This document shows positions 23,575 through 35,301 of a DNA stretch of 64,000 nt, piece by piece; within the stretch, counting starts at the first letter, position 1; each line of letters begins with the position of its first letter. Under the pieces are notes generated by a model. The model did no database searches. It saw nothing but the letters and a program-made list of their open reading frames with translations, and was not told the DNA's origin. Source of the DNA: Diospyros lotus (lineage: Eukaryota > Streptophyta > Magnoliopsida > Ericales > Ebenaceae); NCBI RefSeq assembly GCF_014633365.1, contig NC_068345.1, positions 10,920,058 to 10,984,057 of the forward strand. Direction: 5' to 3'. The translations under genes and the position numbers were made by a program.

Positions 23575-25389
23575 TTATTTTGCATGAGGCCGAACACAAA
23601 CTTCTAAGGCAGCTTTTGAAGCTGGGGACATTGAACGGTATGTTGTGTTCTGCCATTTAGAAGCTTTCTCCAGTTTGAATTTGGTCACAATGTTGTGAAG
23701 GAAAACCAGAATCGCCAGCCTCGCATACTCCCTTCCAGGACACATCCGAGGTCCTCCTCCAAAAGGTGTGAATGTGTACGATGGAGGCCCGCTTCCTTTG
23801 AATCTCGAAGGATCGAACTCTTCTGGATTCGGGAAGTATTCTGGATTCTTGTGCGTTGAATGCACTGTCCAGAGTGCCTAGAACAAAATTAAGATACTTT
23901 AATCCCATTATTTTAAAATTTCAATATATATATATATATATATACAGATAGTTTAGTAATGTTATTATAAATGTATGGTCAATTCAATGTAACTGTCAAA
24001 TATGAAATAGGTGAATTAGTTTTGGGGGGCATATGATTATGTGATTAATATAGATTATGTAATTATATGACAAATTACCTTCCATCCCTTGGGAATGGTA
24101 TAACCGGCAAAGGTGAAGTCGTTGGTGACCTCTCTAAAGGATTCTTGAGGAGGCGGCGACAGCCTCAGGGATTCACGCGCCACGTTCCATGAGTATCTCA
24201 TATTCTCTATATCTTGCCACGTCAATGGCTCTCCCGACGCTTTGTTTTTTGCAATCTCCATTTGCTCTGTAATTAATTAATACCCAAATACGTGATATTG
24301 TAAACATGGACATTTTTATTTTGGGTTTTGGCCATATTAACATACGACAAAACTACCCAAATCCAACCCTCCCTCGTCATATTAGTTTTCTTTTTCTATA
24401 TATTGAAAATAAAATTGAAAAAAAATAAAGTTTTCACCTTTGTAGACGCCATCATAGATATGGGGAAGCTCAGCAAGAAAGTACAAGAGCATGGCCACAG
24501 CCGCACCGGTGGAATCGTAACTGGCGAGCAGCGTCCCGGCCATGCTATTCGTCACCATCGTCTCGTTTACCCTCTCGTCGCTTCCTAATTTATCCGACGC
24601 CAGCAGCATCAGGGACAGGAAATCTTGCCGGCCAGAATCCTCCTTTCCCGACGAGAGCTCTACGCGTCTCTCCCTAACGATGTCCAGAAGCTCCTTCCGC
24701 ATTTTCTTCCCCCCTCTGATGGCGCCGTTGTAAGCCGTCCCAGGAAAATCCACTGGCACGGCGCGCATGCCGGAGGCGACGAGGTCGAAAGGCTCGGCTA
24801 AGGTTTTTATCCGTTTCGGATCGTCGATGTTCATTAAGAACCGGCATCCCAATTCGAAAGTGTATTTCTTCAGGAGGGGAACAACTTTGAGGTCTTTGTT
24901 GGGAACCCACTCGTCGTCTATATGTTCACGGGCCGTGGAGTCCATTATCGGGATGTATTGCCGGAGAGCTTCCGGCTTGAGAATGTCGTGAAAGAAGGTG
25001 CGCTGCAGAATGGTCACGTCTTTAACGACGTTGGAGGAAGGGAAGACGATCGCCTTTACCATAGAGCGAGGCAACCACGCGGTAAAGAGCTTGTTCTCGT
25101 TGGAGAAGAAGAACTTTTTGGCTGCCGGGCCGCAGAAGACGGCCATGTTTTCGCCGAACAAGGAGGTCTGGAAGACCTCCGACGAGGGGAACATGGCGAG
25201 CTTCTTGTTTATGAATTTCTCGGGGCCGGAAATGGCGAAGTCAGCGTGGTCGCCGACTAGTGGCCACCCAGTTGAACCAGGTGGGAGCTTATGGGATCTT
25301 CCATTGTTGTTGCTCTTCCGAAGCAGAAAGATGAAGAAGAATGAAGCGAAGAGGACGCCGAGGTAGAGAGAAATGGTGAAGAAATCCAT
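23575..25389 (-). CDS. Cytochrome P450, CYP716-like (CYP85 clan), three exons
   Basis: Exons are 25389-24438, 24266-24079 and 23877-23575 (952+188+303 nt), with GT..AG introns, and they encode 480 residues, the usual length for CYP716. Residues about 5-24 form a membrane anchor; the proline hinge LPPG is at 35-38; the I-helix reads ASYDST at 289-294; the K-helix ExxR is E349-R352; FDPSRF is at 401-406; the heme loop [10 protein letters not shown] has Cys426. The frame is open upstream of 25389, but this Met gives the family-like N-terminus. Members are ER-bound monooxygenases fed by P450 reductase, and many oxidise triterpene scaffolds such as beta-amyrin; the substrate here is unknown. All hallmark motifs are present and no stop interrupts the exons, so it is probably functional. 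No pathway partner lies nearby. CYP716 is the best fit; another CYP85-clan family is possible. Confidence 0.92.
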
Positions 25390-25450
25390 TAATTTTAATT
25401 GAGAGTTGCTGTGAGTGTTTTCAAGAGGCTCAGCGATCGAATGGACATAT

Positions 25451-25528
25451 GGAGAGAGAGAGAGAGAGAGTGCTTGCTTGCAGCAGCTATCGTCAGCAAT
25501 TAAACTATATATATATATATATATATAT
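25451..25528 (-). promoter_or_regulatory. Putative core promoter / 5' leader of the P450
   Basis: A (TA)n run at 25506-25528 lies about 117-139 bases upstream of the ATG and could serve as TATA box. Between it and the start codon is a (GA)10 run at 25451-25470, which is (CT)n on the coding strand, a common feature of plant 5' leaders. Transcription start is not known. Confidence 0.4.
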
Positions 25529-26439
25529 GTGGCTGCAAGTAAGTGTGTATTGCAAAAAATAACCTCTCCCACAAATACAAAATTCGTTTTTAGCCCCTCT
25601 TTTTGACAAAAAAAAAAAACTTTTTTATCCCCTACCAACAAATAGCTATAAAAAATAGTCACTTTATCACTTTGACTTTGACCCCAATCTTTGACTTTTC
25701 AACTCTTCACTTTAATTAAAAATTAAGAATAAAAATAAAGACAATAAATTACCAAACTATCCTTAATACAAAACAAACAAAATGGTTGAATTTTTATTTA
25801 ACCCCCCCCAGCAAACTCGAGAAACCCTCATAATTATAATAATAAATTTTTAACTATTAAAGTATTATTATTATTTCTCAATACTAATTCTTATTTTTTA
25901 ATAATTTAATAACTAGGTGGATCTTAAACCCATGATAGGTCTCCCACCCCTTTTTTATTATTAAATATATATGTATTATTACATATAAATAAAATTAATA
26001 AAATAATAATAATTGAAATTTTTAAATATATATGAATTATTGAATAAATAAGTAAAAAATTGTTATTCAATGATTATTATTTTATTTTTCAATTGTAATA
26101 ATAATTGCAAATCATAATTATAAAAATAAATTTTCAACTATTAAATTATTATTATTTTCTAATAATTACTATTAATTTTAATAATTATTATTTTTTTAAT
26201 AATTTAATAACTTGTTAGGTCTCGAAGGCATGCTCAGTTCTCTCCTTTCATTTTTTTATTATTAAATATATATATATGTAATTATATTACATATATAATA
26301 AATAAAATTAATTAAATAATAATAATTAAAAAATTAAAATATATATGTATTATTAAATAATTGAAAATTTGTTATTCAGTTATTATTATTTTACTTTCCG
26401 ACTATAATAATAATTGCAAATCATAATTTTTTACTAAAA
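25529..26439. other. AT-rich upstream region of the P450, no gene seen
   Basis: Very AT-rich, with repeated 'taataataatt' stretches and two similar blocks (about 25850-26100 and 26110-26400) sharing 'ttattattaaatatatat' and 'caaatcataatt' motifs, probably an imperfect ~300-bp duplication. No coding frame. Confidence 0.6.
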
Positions 26440-28640
26440 ATGGATTATTAGAAAAAAATCCCATGGCCCCAAAAAAAAAAAATCAAAAAACCCATTTTTA
26501 TTAAAAAATCAAGTTTTGTGACCCACAATACCCGAAGCCGGGTTTGGTTGGCTCCCAAAACCCGGAGCTGGGTTTAGTTGCCCACAAAACTCGATTTTTT
26601 TTATTAAAATAGTTTTTTTTTATTTTTTTTATTTTCTTGGCCATGAAATTTTTTCAAATTATCCAATAGTCTCAAAAATAAATTATTATTTAAAAATTAT
26701 ACTTTTATTTTTGAAAAAATTTTATAATCATTACATCAATTTAATCCAATGTTGTTAGTAGTTAGAACACTAAATTATGTATTTGTTGTGTTTTATTATC
26801 ATTCCATTGTTGTTTATTGTGAATTATAAATTCAATTAAGCCTAAAAATGTAAAAAAAAATATTATTTTTTATTGGATAATTTTGAAAAATCCCATAACA
26901 CAAAAAAAAAAGGGATCAAAAAACTCATTTTATTAAAAAATCAGGTTTTGTGGCCCACAAAACCTGGAGCCGGGTTTGGTTGCCCACAACACCCGATTTT
27001 TTTATTAAAATGAGTTTTTTTTATCTTTTTCTTTTCTTTTCTTGGCCATGAGATTTTTCCAAGTTATCCAATAGTCCCAAAAAAATAAATTATTGTTTAA
27101 AAATTATACTTTTACTTTTGGATAAATTTTATAATCATTACATTAATTTAATCTAATGTTGTTAGTAGTTAGAACATTAAATCATGTATTGGTTGTATTT
27201 TATTATCATTCCATTGTTGTTTATTGTGAATTATAAATTCAATTAAGCCTAAAAATGTAAAAATACATCATTTTTTATTGGGTAACTTTGAAAAATCCCA
27301 TAACCCCCCCCCCCCCCAAAAAAAAAGATCAAAAATTTCATTTTTATTAAAAAATCAAGTTTTGTGGCCCACAAAACCCGGAATTAGGTTTGGTAGCCCA
27401 AAAAACCCGATATTTTTATTAAAATGGTTTTTTTTTATCTTTTTCTTTTTTTTTTCTTGGCCATGGAATTTTTCCAAGTTATCCAATAGTCCCAAAAAAA
27501 TAAATTATTGTTTAAAAATTATACTTTTATTTTTGGGTAAATTTTATAATCATTACATCAATTTAATCCAATATTGTTAGTAGTTAGAACACTAAATCAT
27601 GTATTAGTCGTGTTTTATTATCATTCTATTGTTGTTTATTGTGAATTATAAATTTAATTTAACCTAAAAATCTAAAAAGACATCATTTTCTATTGGGTAA
27701 CTTTGAAAAATCCCATGGCCCCAAAAAAAAAAAGATAAAAAAAACCCATTTTTATTAAAAAAAAATCAGATTTTGTGGCCCACAAACCCAGAGTCGGGTT
27801 TGGTTGCTCACAAAACCTGATTTTTTTTATTAAAATAGTTTTTTTTTATCTTTTTGTTTTCTTTCCTTGGCCATGAAATTTTTCCAAGTTATCCAATAGT
27901 CCCAAAAAATTAAATTATTGTTTAAAAATTATACTTTTATTTTTGGATAAATTTTATAATCATTACATCAATTTAATCCAATGTTGTTAGTAGTTAGAAC
28001 ACTAAATCATGTATTCGTTGTGTTTTATTATAATTTTATTGTTGCTTATTGTGAATTATAAATTCAATTAAGCCTAAAAATGTAAAAAGACATCATTTTT
28101 TATTTGGTAACTTTGAAAAATCCCATGGCCAAAAAACAAAAAGATCAGAAAACCCATTTTTATTAAAAAAATTAGGTTTTGTGGCCCACAAAACTCGGAG
28201 CCGAGTTTGGTTGGCCTACAAAACCCGATTTTTTTTTATTAAAATGGTTTTTTTTATCCTTTTTTTTTCTTTTCTTGACCATGGGATTTTTCCAAGTTAT
28301 TCAATAGTCCCTAAAAATAAATTATTGTTTAAAAATTATACTTTTATTTTTTGGTAAATTTTATAATCATTATATCAATTTAATTAAATGTTGTTATTAG
28401 TTAGAACACTAAATCATGTATTGGTGGTGTTTTATTATCATTCTATTGTTGTTTATTGTGAATTATAAATTCAATTAAGCCTAAAAATATAAAAAGACAT
28501 CATTTTCTATTGGGTAATTTTGAAAAATCCCATGGCCCAAAAAAAAAAAAGATCAAAAAACCCATTTTTATTAAAAAAAATCAGGTTTTGTGGCCCACAA
28601 AACCCGGAGCTGGGTTTGGTTAGTCCACAAAACCCGATGA
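26440..28640. repeat. Tandem array of ~415-bp units, each with a foldback
   Basis: The string 'gaaaaatccca' and its flanks recur near 26455, 26884, 27289, 27705, 28118 and 28523, spacing 405-429 bases, so there are five full units and a partial sixth. Each unit holds an inverted repeat of about 190-200 bases: 'tttgaaaaatcccatggcc' on one side, 'ggccatgggatttttccaa' on the other, with 'acaaaacccgga' near the turn. A ~210-bp linker ('ttaatccaatgttgttag' etc.) follows each foldback. No coding frame survives between units. Such a foldback resembles a MITE that became a satellite-like array. Confidence 0.85.
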
Positions 28641-29744
28641 CGTTGTGCAATTTTGAAAAATTATTTTTTCATGCAAATCAGTACAGATCTGAAATGATAT
28701 CTACCAAAATATGTTCTACTCACAATCACAATCATACTACACAACCTTTATAAGCAATGTGAATTGAAAACAAAACAAATAGAAATCAAATCAATGCTTA
28801 GAGATTCAGTCAGTGAAATTGTTTGTTGGAGAGAAAAAATATTTTTAATGGGATTTCAATGAGGTCGCTATGATTGATGAAGAATGTTGAATGATCCAAG
28901 TAGCAAAAAAATTGAATGTATGATGAATGATTGAGTTTGTATGGTTTGAAAATGGAGAGAAAAAGAATAATGTGAACGTTGGAAGATGAGAGATAAGAGA
29001 AAGGCAATATGATAGAGACAAGGGTATTTTTGTAAATGAGGCTAAGGGCAATGTGGGCTTTCTATTTTAAAATCTCATTAAATGTATTTTTGGTATCTTA
29101 CATAAAAGTGACTATAGAGTATAATTAGTTTGTTTGAACAATCAAAAACATTTTTTTTTCTATAAAATGGTTAAAAATGATTTTATACATTTGACCCAAG
29201 TTAATTATGAATTCCTCTCGTATTTGCTCCCAGACTATACGTCAAATGATGAGCAAGTGATATGCTAGGGTTAGTATTAGTATGTCACAAGTTCGATACT
29301 CGGCCTAGGTAAGGGTCAAAGGCTGGCCTACAATTTATCTTTTATGCCGAAATTGAGGGCACAAAAAGCGGAAGACCGGGTAAGGATGGTAATCCTAAAT
29401 AAGTGCGTATTTTGCACAAAATTAAAAAATATATTTTTTAATGATTGAAAAATAATAATTATCCATTAATAAAAATATTAAATAACAATTTTATCTTTCA
29501 TTCTCTTTTGTATCTTTCATTCTTACTTCTTTCTCCTCTAATTTAATTAAAAAAATAATAATAAAATGATTGCTAACCACTAAATTTTTTGAATAGAAAG
29601 AAATATAGAGTACATCATTGTCGCTCCTCTTGTAATCTTAACAAAAAATATATATATAAATTAAAGATAAACTTCAAAATCTAGAAGAGAGCTCAAAATA
29701 TATACAGTAGAAGATTATCACTCTTTCTCCATTGGTCAGTATCT
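28641..29744. other. AT-rich non-coding stretch
   Basis: No gene-like frame. It includes the possible SINE fragment at 29225-29410 and low-complexity A/T runs. Confidence 0.6.
29225..29410 (+). mobile_element. Possible tRNA-derived SINE fragment
   Basis: A B-box-like 'aagttcgatactcgg' follows 'gctagggttagtattagta', the order expected of a tRNA-derived head, and a short body and an A/T-rich tail follow. No clear A box or target duplication was found. Tentative. Confidence 0.3.
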
Positions 29745-30150
29745 TGTAAGAAATATCTTGTACATAATTAATGAAAAATATCTCATGAGATAAATCAATA
29801 ACAATTATCTTGTATATTATAATATAATTAATATAAATATTTTATTAGATATTATGGTATTTACCTGATGAAATAATTAAATTCAATAGATAATCAAAAG
29901 ATTTAATAAGATAATTAATTACTTATAATTCTATTTGGTTTAGAATATGTGAAGGATAACTCCTAAATAGTTTTGATGGAAGATTATTTTACTATTATAA
30001 ATAAAGGATTTGGTCTTCTTCTTACCCAATACAGAAAAACAATTACAGTCATATTTTATATCCATCATTACAGTTGAGGTTAAGGAAAATAAATCAAATT
30101 CTGGTGTTTTCATTTTCAACTAGCAATTCGAATTACGACTTAATTGTACA
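29745..30150 (+). mobile_element. 5' LTR of a Ty1/copia element (~406 bp)
   Basis: Begins TGTAAGAAATATCTTG and ends about TTGTACA. Its sequence matches the 3' LTR at 41315-42462 over most of its length (shared 'attataatataattaatat', 'catattttatatccatcatt', 'gttgaggttaagg'), apart from the 710-bp insert there. A TATA-like ctattataaataaagg lies at about 29993-30008. The two LTRs have diverged at many sites, so the element is old. No obvious tRNA primer site directly follows. Confidence 0.75.
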
Positions 30151-32874
30151 TATGTATTATTATTGTATATAAAATTTGTTAATCACTAAAGTGACCAAAA
30201 TTTTAAAATAAATAAATTTCGAGTTATAGATTGTTTTCAATTATCCATAAACATTATGTTTGATGATAACATTAAGTTTATGCATGATATTTGTTTATGG
30301 ATAAATTGAAGTTTGCATTATAAGACTATTTGAGATTAGCCCAAAGGTTAATTATCTATTTTTATAATTGTCAAACATGAATGTGATAATTAGTATATTA
30401 TATTAGTTTTATTTTACATATCCAAAGATAGCAAATAGATCTAATTAGTGCATATTTAATTATCAATTATTGTTTTATTTTATACATTTTAGTATCACCC
30501 AAAGAAGATCTTTGATGTACCTTATGATGATATCTGAATATGAAATTATGTGAAATTTTCAAAGCATTAATGTATGAGTATTTCAATTCATTTGTAGTAT
30601 CTAGATATAGTCAGTAGATTTCTTGAAATAATTTAAATGCTGAATGTTTTCCAAGCAATGAATTCAAGTATTGCTTGTCTAGCTTAAGAATCATGTTTAG
30701 GTTGAATGCATTTGAGTAAATAGAATTTCTATCTTTCAAGAATTATTCAAAGTATGCATTAGTAGAAATTATGATGTTTTAGAGTTTATAGAATATGTAT
30801 ATATCATGGATATGATGTGTTCATCCTATATATGTTCCTGTGTTGATACAAATATCATGATGCTCAAGCTAGTGCATCATTGTGTTGTATGTAAGGCTTT
30901 AACATATTTTGTACTCAACATATTTGTAATGTTCTATCTATTTAATTTTAGTGAAGTAATAGTGAGTTATTTGACTTTTGGATGTTTCATGAAAATATAT
31001 TTCATTAGGTCAATATGAATGAAAAATCTTGTTTCTATAAGTTTTGTTTAAGTCAAGTAGCAAGTAAGTTATTTGACTCATGTGTGTTTTAATAGTGTGT
31101 ATTTGATAATATGAATGAAAGAGATATTATATTTCTATGTTATGTTATGAGCCTTGTAGAATTATTCTTATTTGAATCTAGAAAAAGAAAAGTTTTTAGT
31201 TGAGTAGCATATATTGTTCTCAATTTGTTGTCAAAGCTATGTGCCTTAAGAATATTTCATTTATCCTTTAAGACTTTCCACGAAACCAAGTGAATGTATT
31301 TGAAAAGTTAGTTTTAACCAATTTTCACAAACAACACTTGTGTTTGTTTGAGTTTAAGGTTTATATTATTTAGATGTTGATGAGAAAATTGAGTTTTATA
31401 TTTAAGTTCAATGTTTATGACATCTTAGATGTTGTTTTGATGATATTATATGTTGTTTGAATGATTGTCGAGTAAGGTATTGAGTATAATCAAGTATATG
31501 TTTGGATACTATTCAAGTGAATGCTCTCATTAATCGAGTATGTATTGAAAGGTTTCTGCTATATCAAAAGCAATCGAGCTATCAAAGTGATAGCCGAGTT
31601 TTATGCCTCATTAATCGACTAAGTATTAAGCTTAATTGAGTATAATCTTGTATTAGTCGAGTGTGATGGTTCCATAGTCGAGTAATTATGTTTTTGAGGT
31701 TTTAATTGAGTATTTTTTGTGAGCAATCGAGTATAAATTGATGTATAATTGACTATTAGTGAGTGATAGTCGAGTAATTTATACAAGCTCTTTGTATAAT
31801 CAAGTATTGCTGAGCATAAATGAGTAGCTGTTGAGTATAATCAAGTATTTGCTGAGTCTACTCGAGTGCTGTCAAAGCTTACTTGAGTAGAGAAAATGCT
31901 TACTCAAGTAGAGGCCAAAATTAGTCAAGTAAGAGCCAAAATTACTTGAGTAAATATGTGCTAAAGTTAATTTTTATAATCATTAAACTAGTCGTTGCAA
32001 GTGTTTTTAATGCATAGTTTGGACCATTAAGGCTTTAAAAAGGCTCTGAATTTTCCTACAAGAAGGTTCTCCTTATAGATTCCATTCTTATGATAACAAG
32101 TATAAAAAGAGATGAAGATGAAGATCAAGGCTACTCTTCTAATACTTTCTACCACTACCTAGAGTCAAGAAAGTTCCTCAAGTTCTCATTTTCAATTAGA
32201 AAAAGAGAGAAAGAGTGCTTATATTATTTTCATTCTTTCTATCTCTTTTTTCCTTGTGAGAAGCCAATCTTGTCATTTGTACTCTATCTTGTAATAGTTT
32301 CTCAAATTGTTTCAAATTGTAAATTTCTCTTATCTTTTTGTGGTTATGCTTGATCCTTAAAAGGCAAGAGGTTACGCCTGATTCTTTGAAAAGACAGTGG
32401 TTACGTTTGATTCTTTAAAAGGCAATGGTTTTGGTTGAGCCTTGAAAAATCATTATATTTGGTTACTGCTAAGCCTGTGAAAAGCAAAGGTTACAACTAC
32501 ACTTGTGAAAAGCTAAGGTTATAACTGATCTTGGAAAAGCTTTAGTAGAATTCTGAAGTCCTTAGTGAGGAGCCAAGGGAGTGGATTAGGCTGGTTAAGC
32601 CAAACCACTATAAAAATCTTTGTGTGCTGCATTGTTTCTTCTTTTCTTTCATTTCAGCACTTCCATTCTATTTTCAGCAAGAGTCGTTTCAGCATCTTTG
32701 GTATCAGTTTTTTAAAATTTTGAAACTTTGAAAGAATCTATCTTTTGTATTGAGTTTACTCTACACTTATTACTAATCGTTTTCTATTAAGGTTTTATTT
32801 AAAGTTTCAATCTTTATAATTTGAAAAGTCCAAACTATTTTATTCAAAGGCTCTTTAAAATAAAATAAAAAATC
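30151..32874 (+). other. Leader region of the copia element, possibly with a further LTR
   Basis: There is no gag or pol here; open frames are short. The region 31460-31930 is dense in 'tcgagta' / 'actcgag' words. The part 32340-32640 ('gtggattaggctgg', then 'aaccactataaaaatctttgtg') matches 49135-49200 ('gtggactaggttgg', 'aaccactataaaatacttgtg'), a U5-like motif of plant copia LTRs, and 'cccctcttaggtgtctac' at 32895 continues the likeness. So part of this is probably an LTR of another copia family; I cannot fix its borders. Confidence 0.5.
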
Positions 32875-33360
32875 TTGAAAACCCAATTCTCTCCCCTCTT
32901 AGGTGTCTACTTTTCTTTCACAGCTCTTTCTAAAATTGAAAATGCTAAGGAACTTATGAAATTTGTGGAAGAACATTCCCAGACTACTGATAAATCTCTA
33001 GCTGGTACATTAATAAGTACATTGACCATCATGAAATATGATGGTTCTCGTACCATGCATGAGCACGTTCTGGAAATGATGACCTTAGCAGCACCATTAA
33101 AGACTCTGGGGATGACTGTGGATAAGTATTTCCTAGTACAGTTTATACTCAATTCCTTACCTCCTAAGCAATACGGGTCATTTTAGGTGAATTACAACAC
33201 TATAAAAGATAAGTGGAATGTCAATGAATTAACCATTATGCTCGTTTAAGAAGAGACAAGATTAAGGAATCAAAGAGCTCATTCCGTTCATTTCCTAAGG
33301 CATCAAGTGTTAGATATGAGCCCTTAAGACCAATTCAAATGACACAAAGGGGCTCGATCT
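32875..33360 (+). pseudogene. Ty1/copia gag, N-terminal part, decayed
   Basis: The frame 32875-33186 contains 'DKSLAGTLISTLTIMKYDG', 'MHEHVLEMMTLAAPLKTLG' and 'FILNSLPPKQYG', the core of plant copia gag (UBN2-type capsid). It stops at TAG 33184-33186, where the family usually has Gln (CAG). Coding sense continues in the same manner to 33352 ('YNTIKDKWNVNELTIM', 'EETRL'), then an LTR interrupts at 33361. Gag would form the particle; this copy is dead. Confidence 0.85.
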
Positions 33361-34814
33361 TGTAATTCTTTAAATGTTATTTAAATGACAAGTTTATGTT
33401 TTATCTAAATTTTAATATGGTTTAAATTAAACATATATATATATCCTTTAGTATAATAAGAAGTGGATACCATTCTTAAATATTAAGAATAGTTGTGACG
33501 GATAATCCACAATACGTTATGCTATAAATGAGTTCCTAGCCATAGAGTTCCTAACTTGGATATTAGCAACTCGCAAAGGCCAACACATCATCTTCTTCTT
33601 TGTTCAATATGAGATACTGAAAGATAAGGTTGGTGAGTTTCATGCCATTCTGTATGAGATATAGAAAGGACATGAGTAGGTGCTCGTTAAGGGAACAAGT
33701 TCACTGAATGAAACTTTTAATATTGAATCACATGGGTTTTATTTCACGGGTCAATGATTCAATATTAACTATGGATGCACAACTAATCCTTAGACCTGAG
33801 ATGACATGGATATCTATGTATTGGTGGATTAGGATATCAATGATATTATATGGTTGTTCTAATAAGGAATAATCATATGTATCTATGTGTCTAGTTTAGT
33901 GATGCTTGAGGTATGTGTGCATTAGATATGAAATCTATCACCTCAAGATTTATGCGAAGGATATCCTATGCGATCCAATAATCACTTGACGATAAATCCT
34001 TGACCGAGGTAATATGACGATGGAATGTGTATTTCATAAAGGTTGTGTCATGTTAGTCAAGATTGATTTTGGATTTGATTATATGACGAGATTAAGAGAT
34101 TTGATATGTTGATTGTGATCTCATATCTTGTTGAGATATAGGATGATAGAAGGACCGTATTGCATGGTATCGTAGTAAAAGGTTCACAATACCCGCTTCA
34201 CATTAAATTGGGTAATCATGACATAATGCTAGATGTCACTCATGATTTACAGGAATTAATAATTGATTAATTTTTGTTACCAATTTAATTGTGAATCTAG
34301 AAAGCCCACCCAATAAAAAATCACTTTTAAAGATAAGAAGGATAAATTAGTAATTATGTAATTACTAATTATGGTGTATTTATTTATTAGATAAATAAGA
34401 ATAATTAAATAATTATATTATGAATATAATTATTTAATTATTAATAATTGGATTGAGCTTTTTGCTAACACATTAAGCTCGGCCCAATGCACCTAGGGTT
34501 TCAATGGTACTCTATAAATAGGACCATAAACCCTGAATCAGAGATAAGTGAATCTAGTTTTAGTCAAAAAAAATTAGAAAATTTATGTTTCTTCTCCCGA
34601 GTCTCTTGGATCAAGGTGATTTTGGGTAGATCAACTCAGGATCTTACACTTGGAGGATTTTTATGACCGGTTACCAACTGGTGGAATTTGATTCGTCAAA
34701 AGGTATTCTTTTGTCCTGTCTTTGATTTTGTAAACTGTATTTTTTGAAAAGTGTGATACCTGAAGAATCTAAATTTTATTCTGTTATGTATGATTAGATC
34801 ATCATAATGTAACA
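33361..34814 (+). mobile_element. LTR inserted in copia gag, ~1454 bp
   Basis: Starts TGTAATTC right after gag coding and ends near ATGTAACA before gag's zinc-knuckle region resumes. A TATA box (TATAAATAG) lies at 34513-34521. No genes lie inside. Flanks GATCT and TCAAG do not match, so the target duplication is lost or the 3' border is a few bases off. Confidence 0.65.
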
Positions 34815-35301
34815 TCAAGAATATAGAAAGAGCAAGAAGAGAGGTCTTCATAACTTGAACGAATCTTCAAAAGGTGCTCATAAAGAACATGGGGTTGTTA
34901 AGTGTCACTCTTGAAAGAAAAGTGAACACCTCAAGAAAGACTACCTGAAACGTAAAACTTGGTTCGAAATGAAAGGTAAACCTTGTGCTTTAATTTTGTT
35001 TCAATCAACCTTTATTAAAGTTCCACATAATGCTTGGTGGATAGATTTTGGTTCCACTACTCATATTTCCAATATGATGCAGGGATTCCCTACGATCCAA
35101 ATCACAAAGCTAAATGAAAGTTTCGTGTTCATAGGGAATAAAAGTAAAGCTCCTATTGAAGGCGTTGGCACTTATCATTTGATTTTAGATACCGAACATT
35201 ATTTAGATTTATTAGAAACTTTTTATGTGCCAACATTTTCTCATAATTTATTTTCTTTACAGAAACTTGAAGTAGCTGGGTTTTCTTTTAAATTTGGTTC
35301 C
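34815..35301 (+). pseudogene. Ty1/copia gag end and protease, decayed
   Basis: Around 34890-34975 a degenerate zinc-knuckle region reads 'GVVKCHS', stop, 'KKSEHLKKDYLKRK', where the second and last Cys have been lost. From 34969 the frame reads 'WWIDFGSTTHISN', the copia protease active site, in which the usual DSG is DFG, so the catalytic motif is broken. 'TFYVPTFSHNLFSLQKL' is a conserved later block of protease. The frame breaks at 35301 where another element is inserted. Confidence 0.85.

Noticed and set aside
24542..25366. Plus-strand ORFs over the P450 gene (up to 122 codons)
   Set aside because: They are antisense shadows of the GC-rich P450 exon 1.
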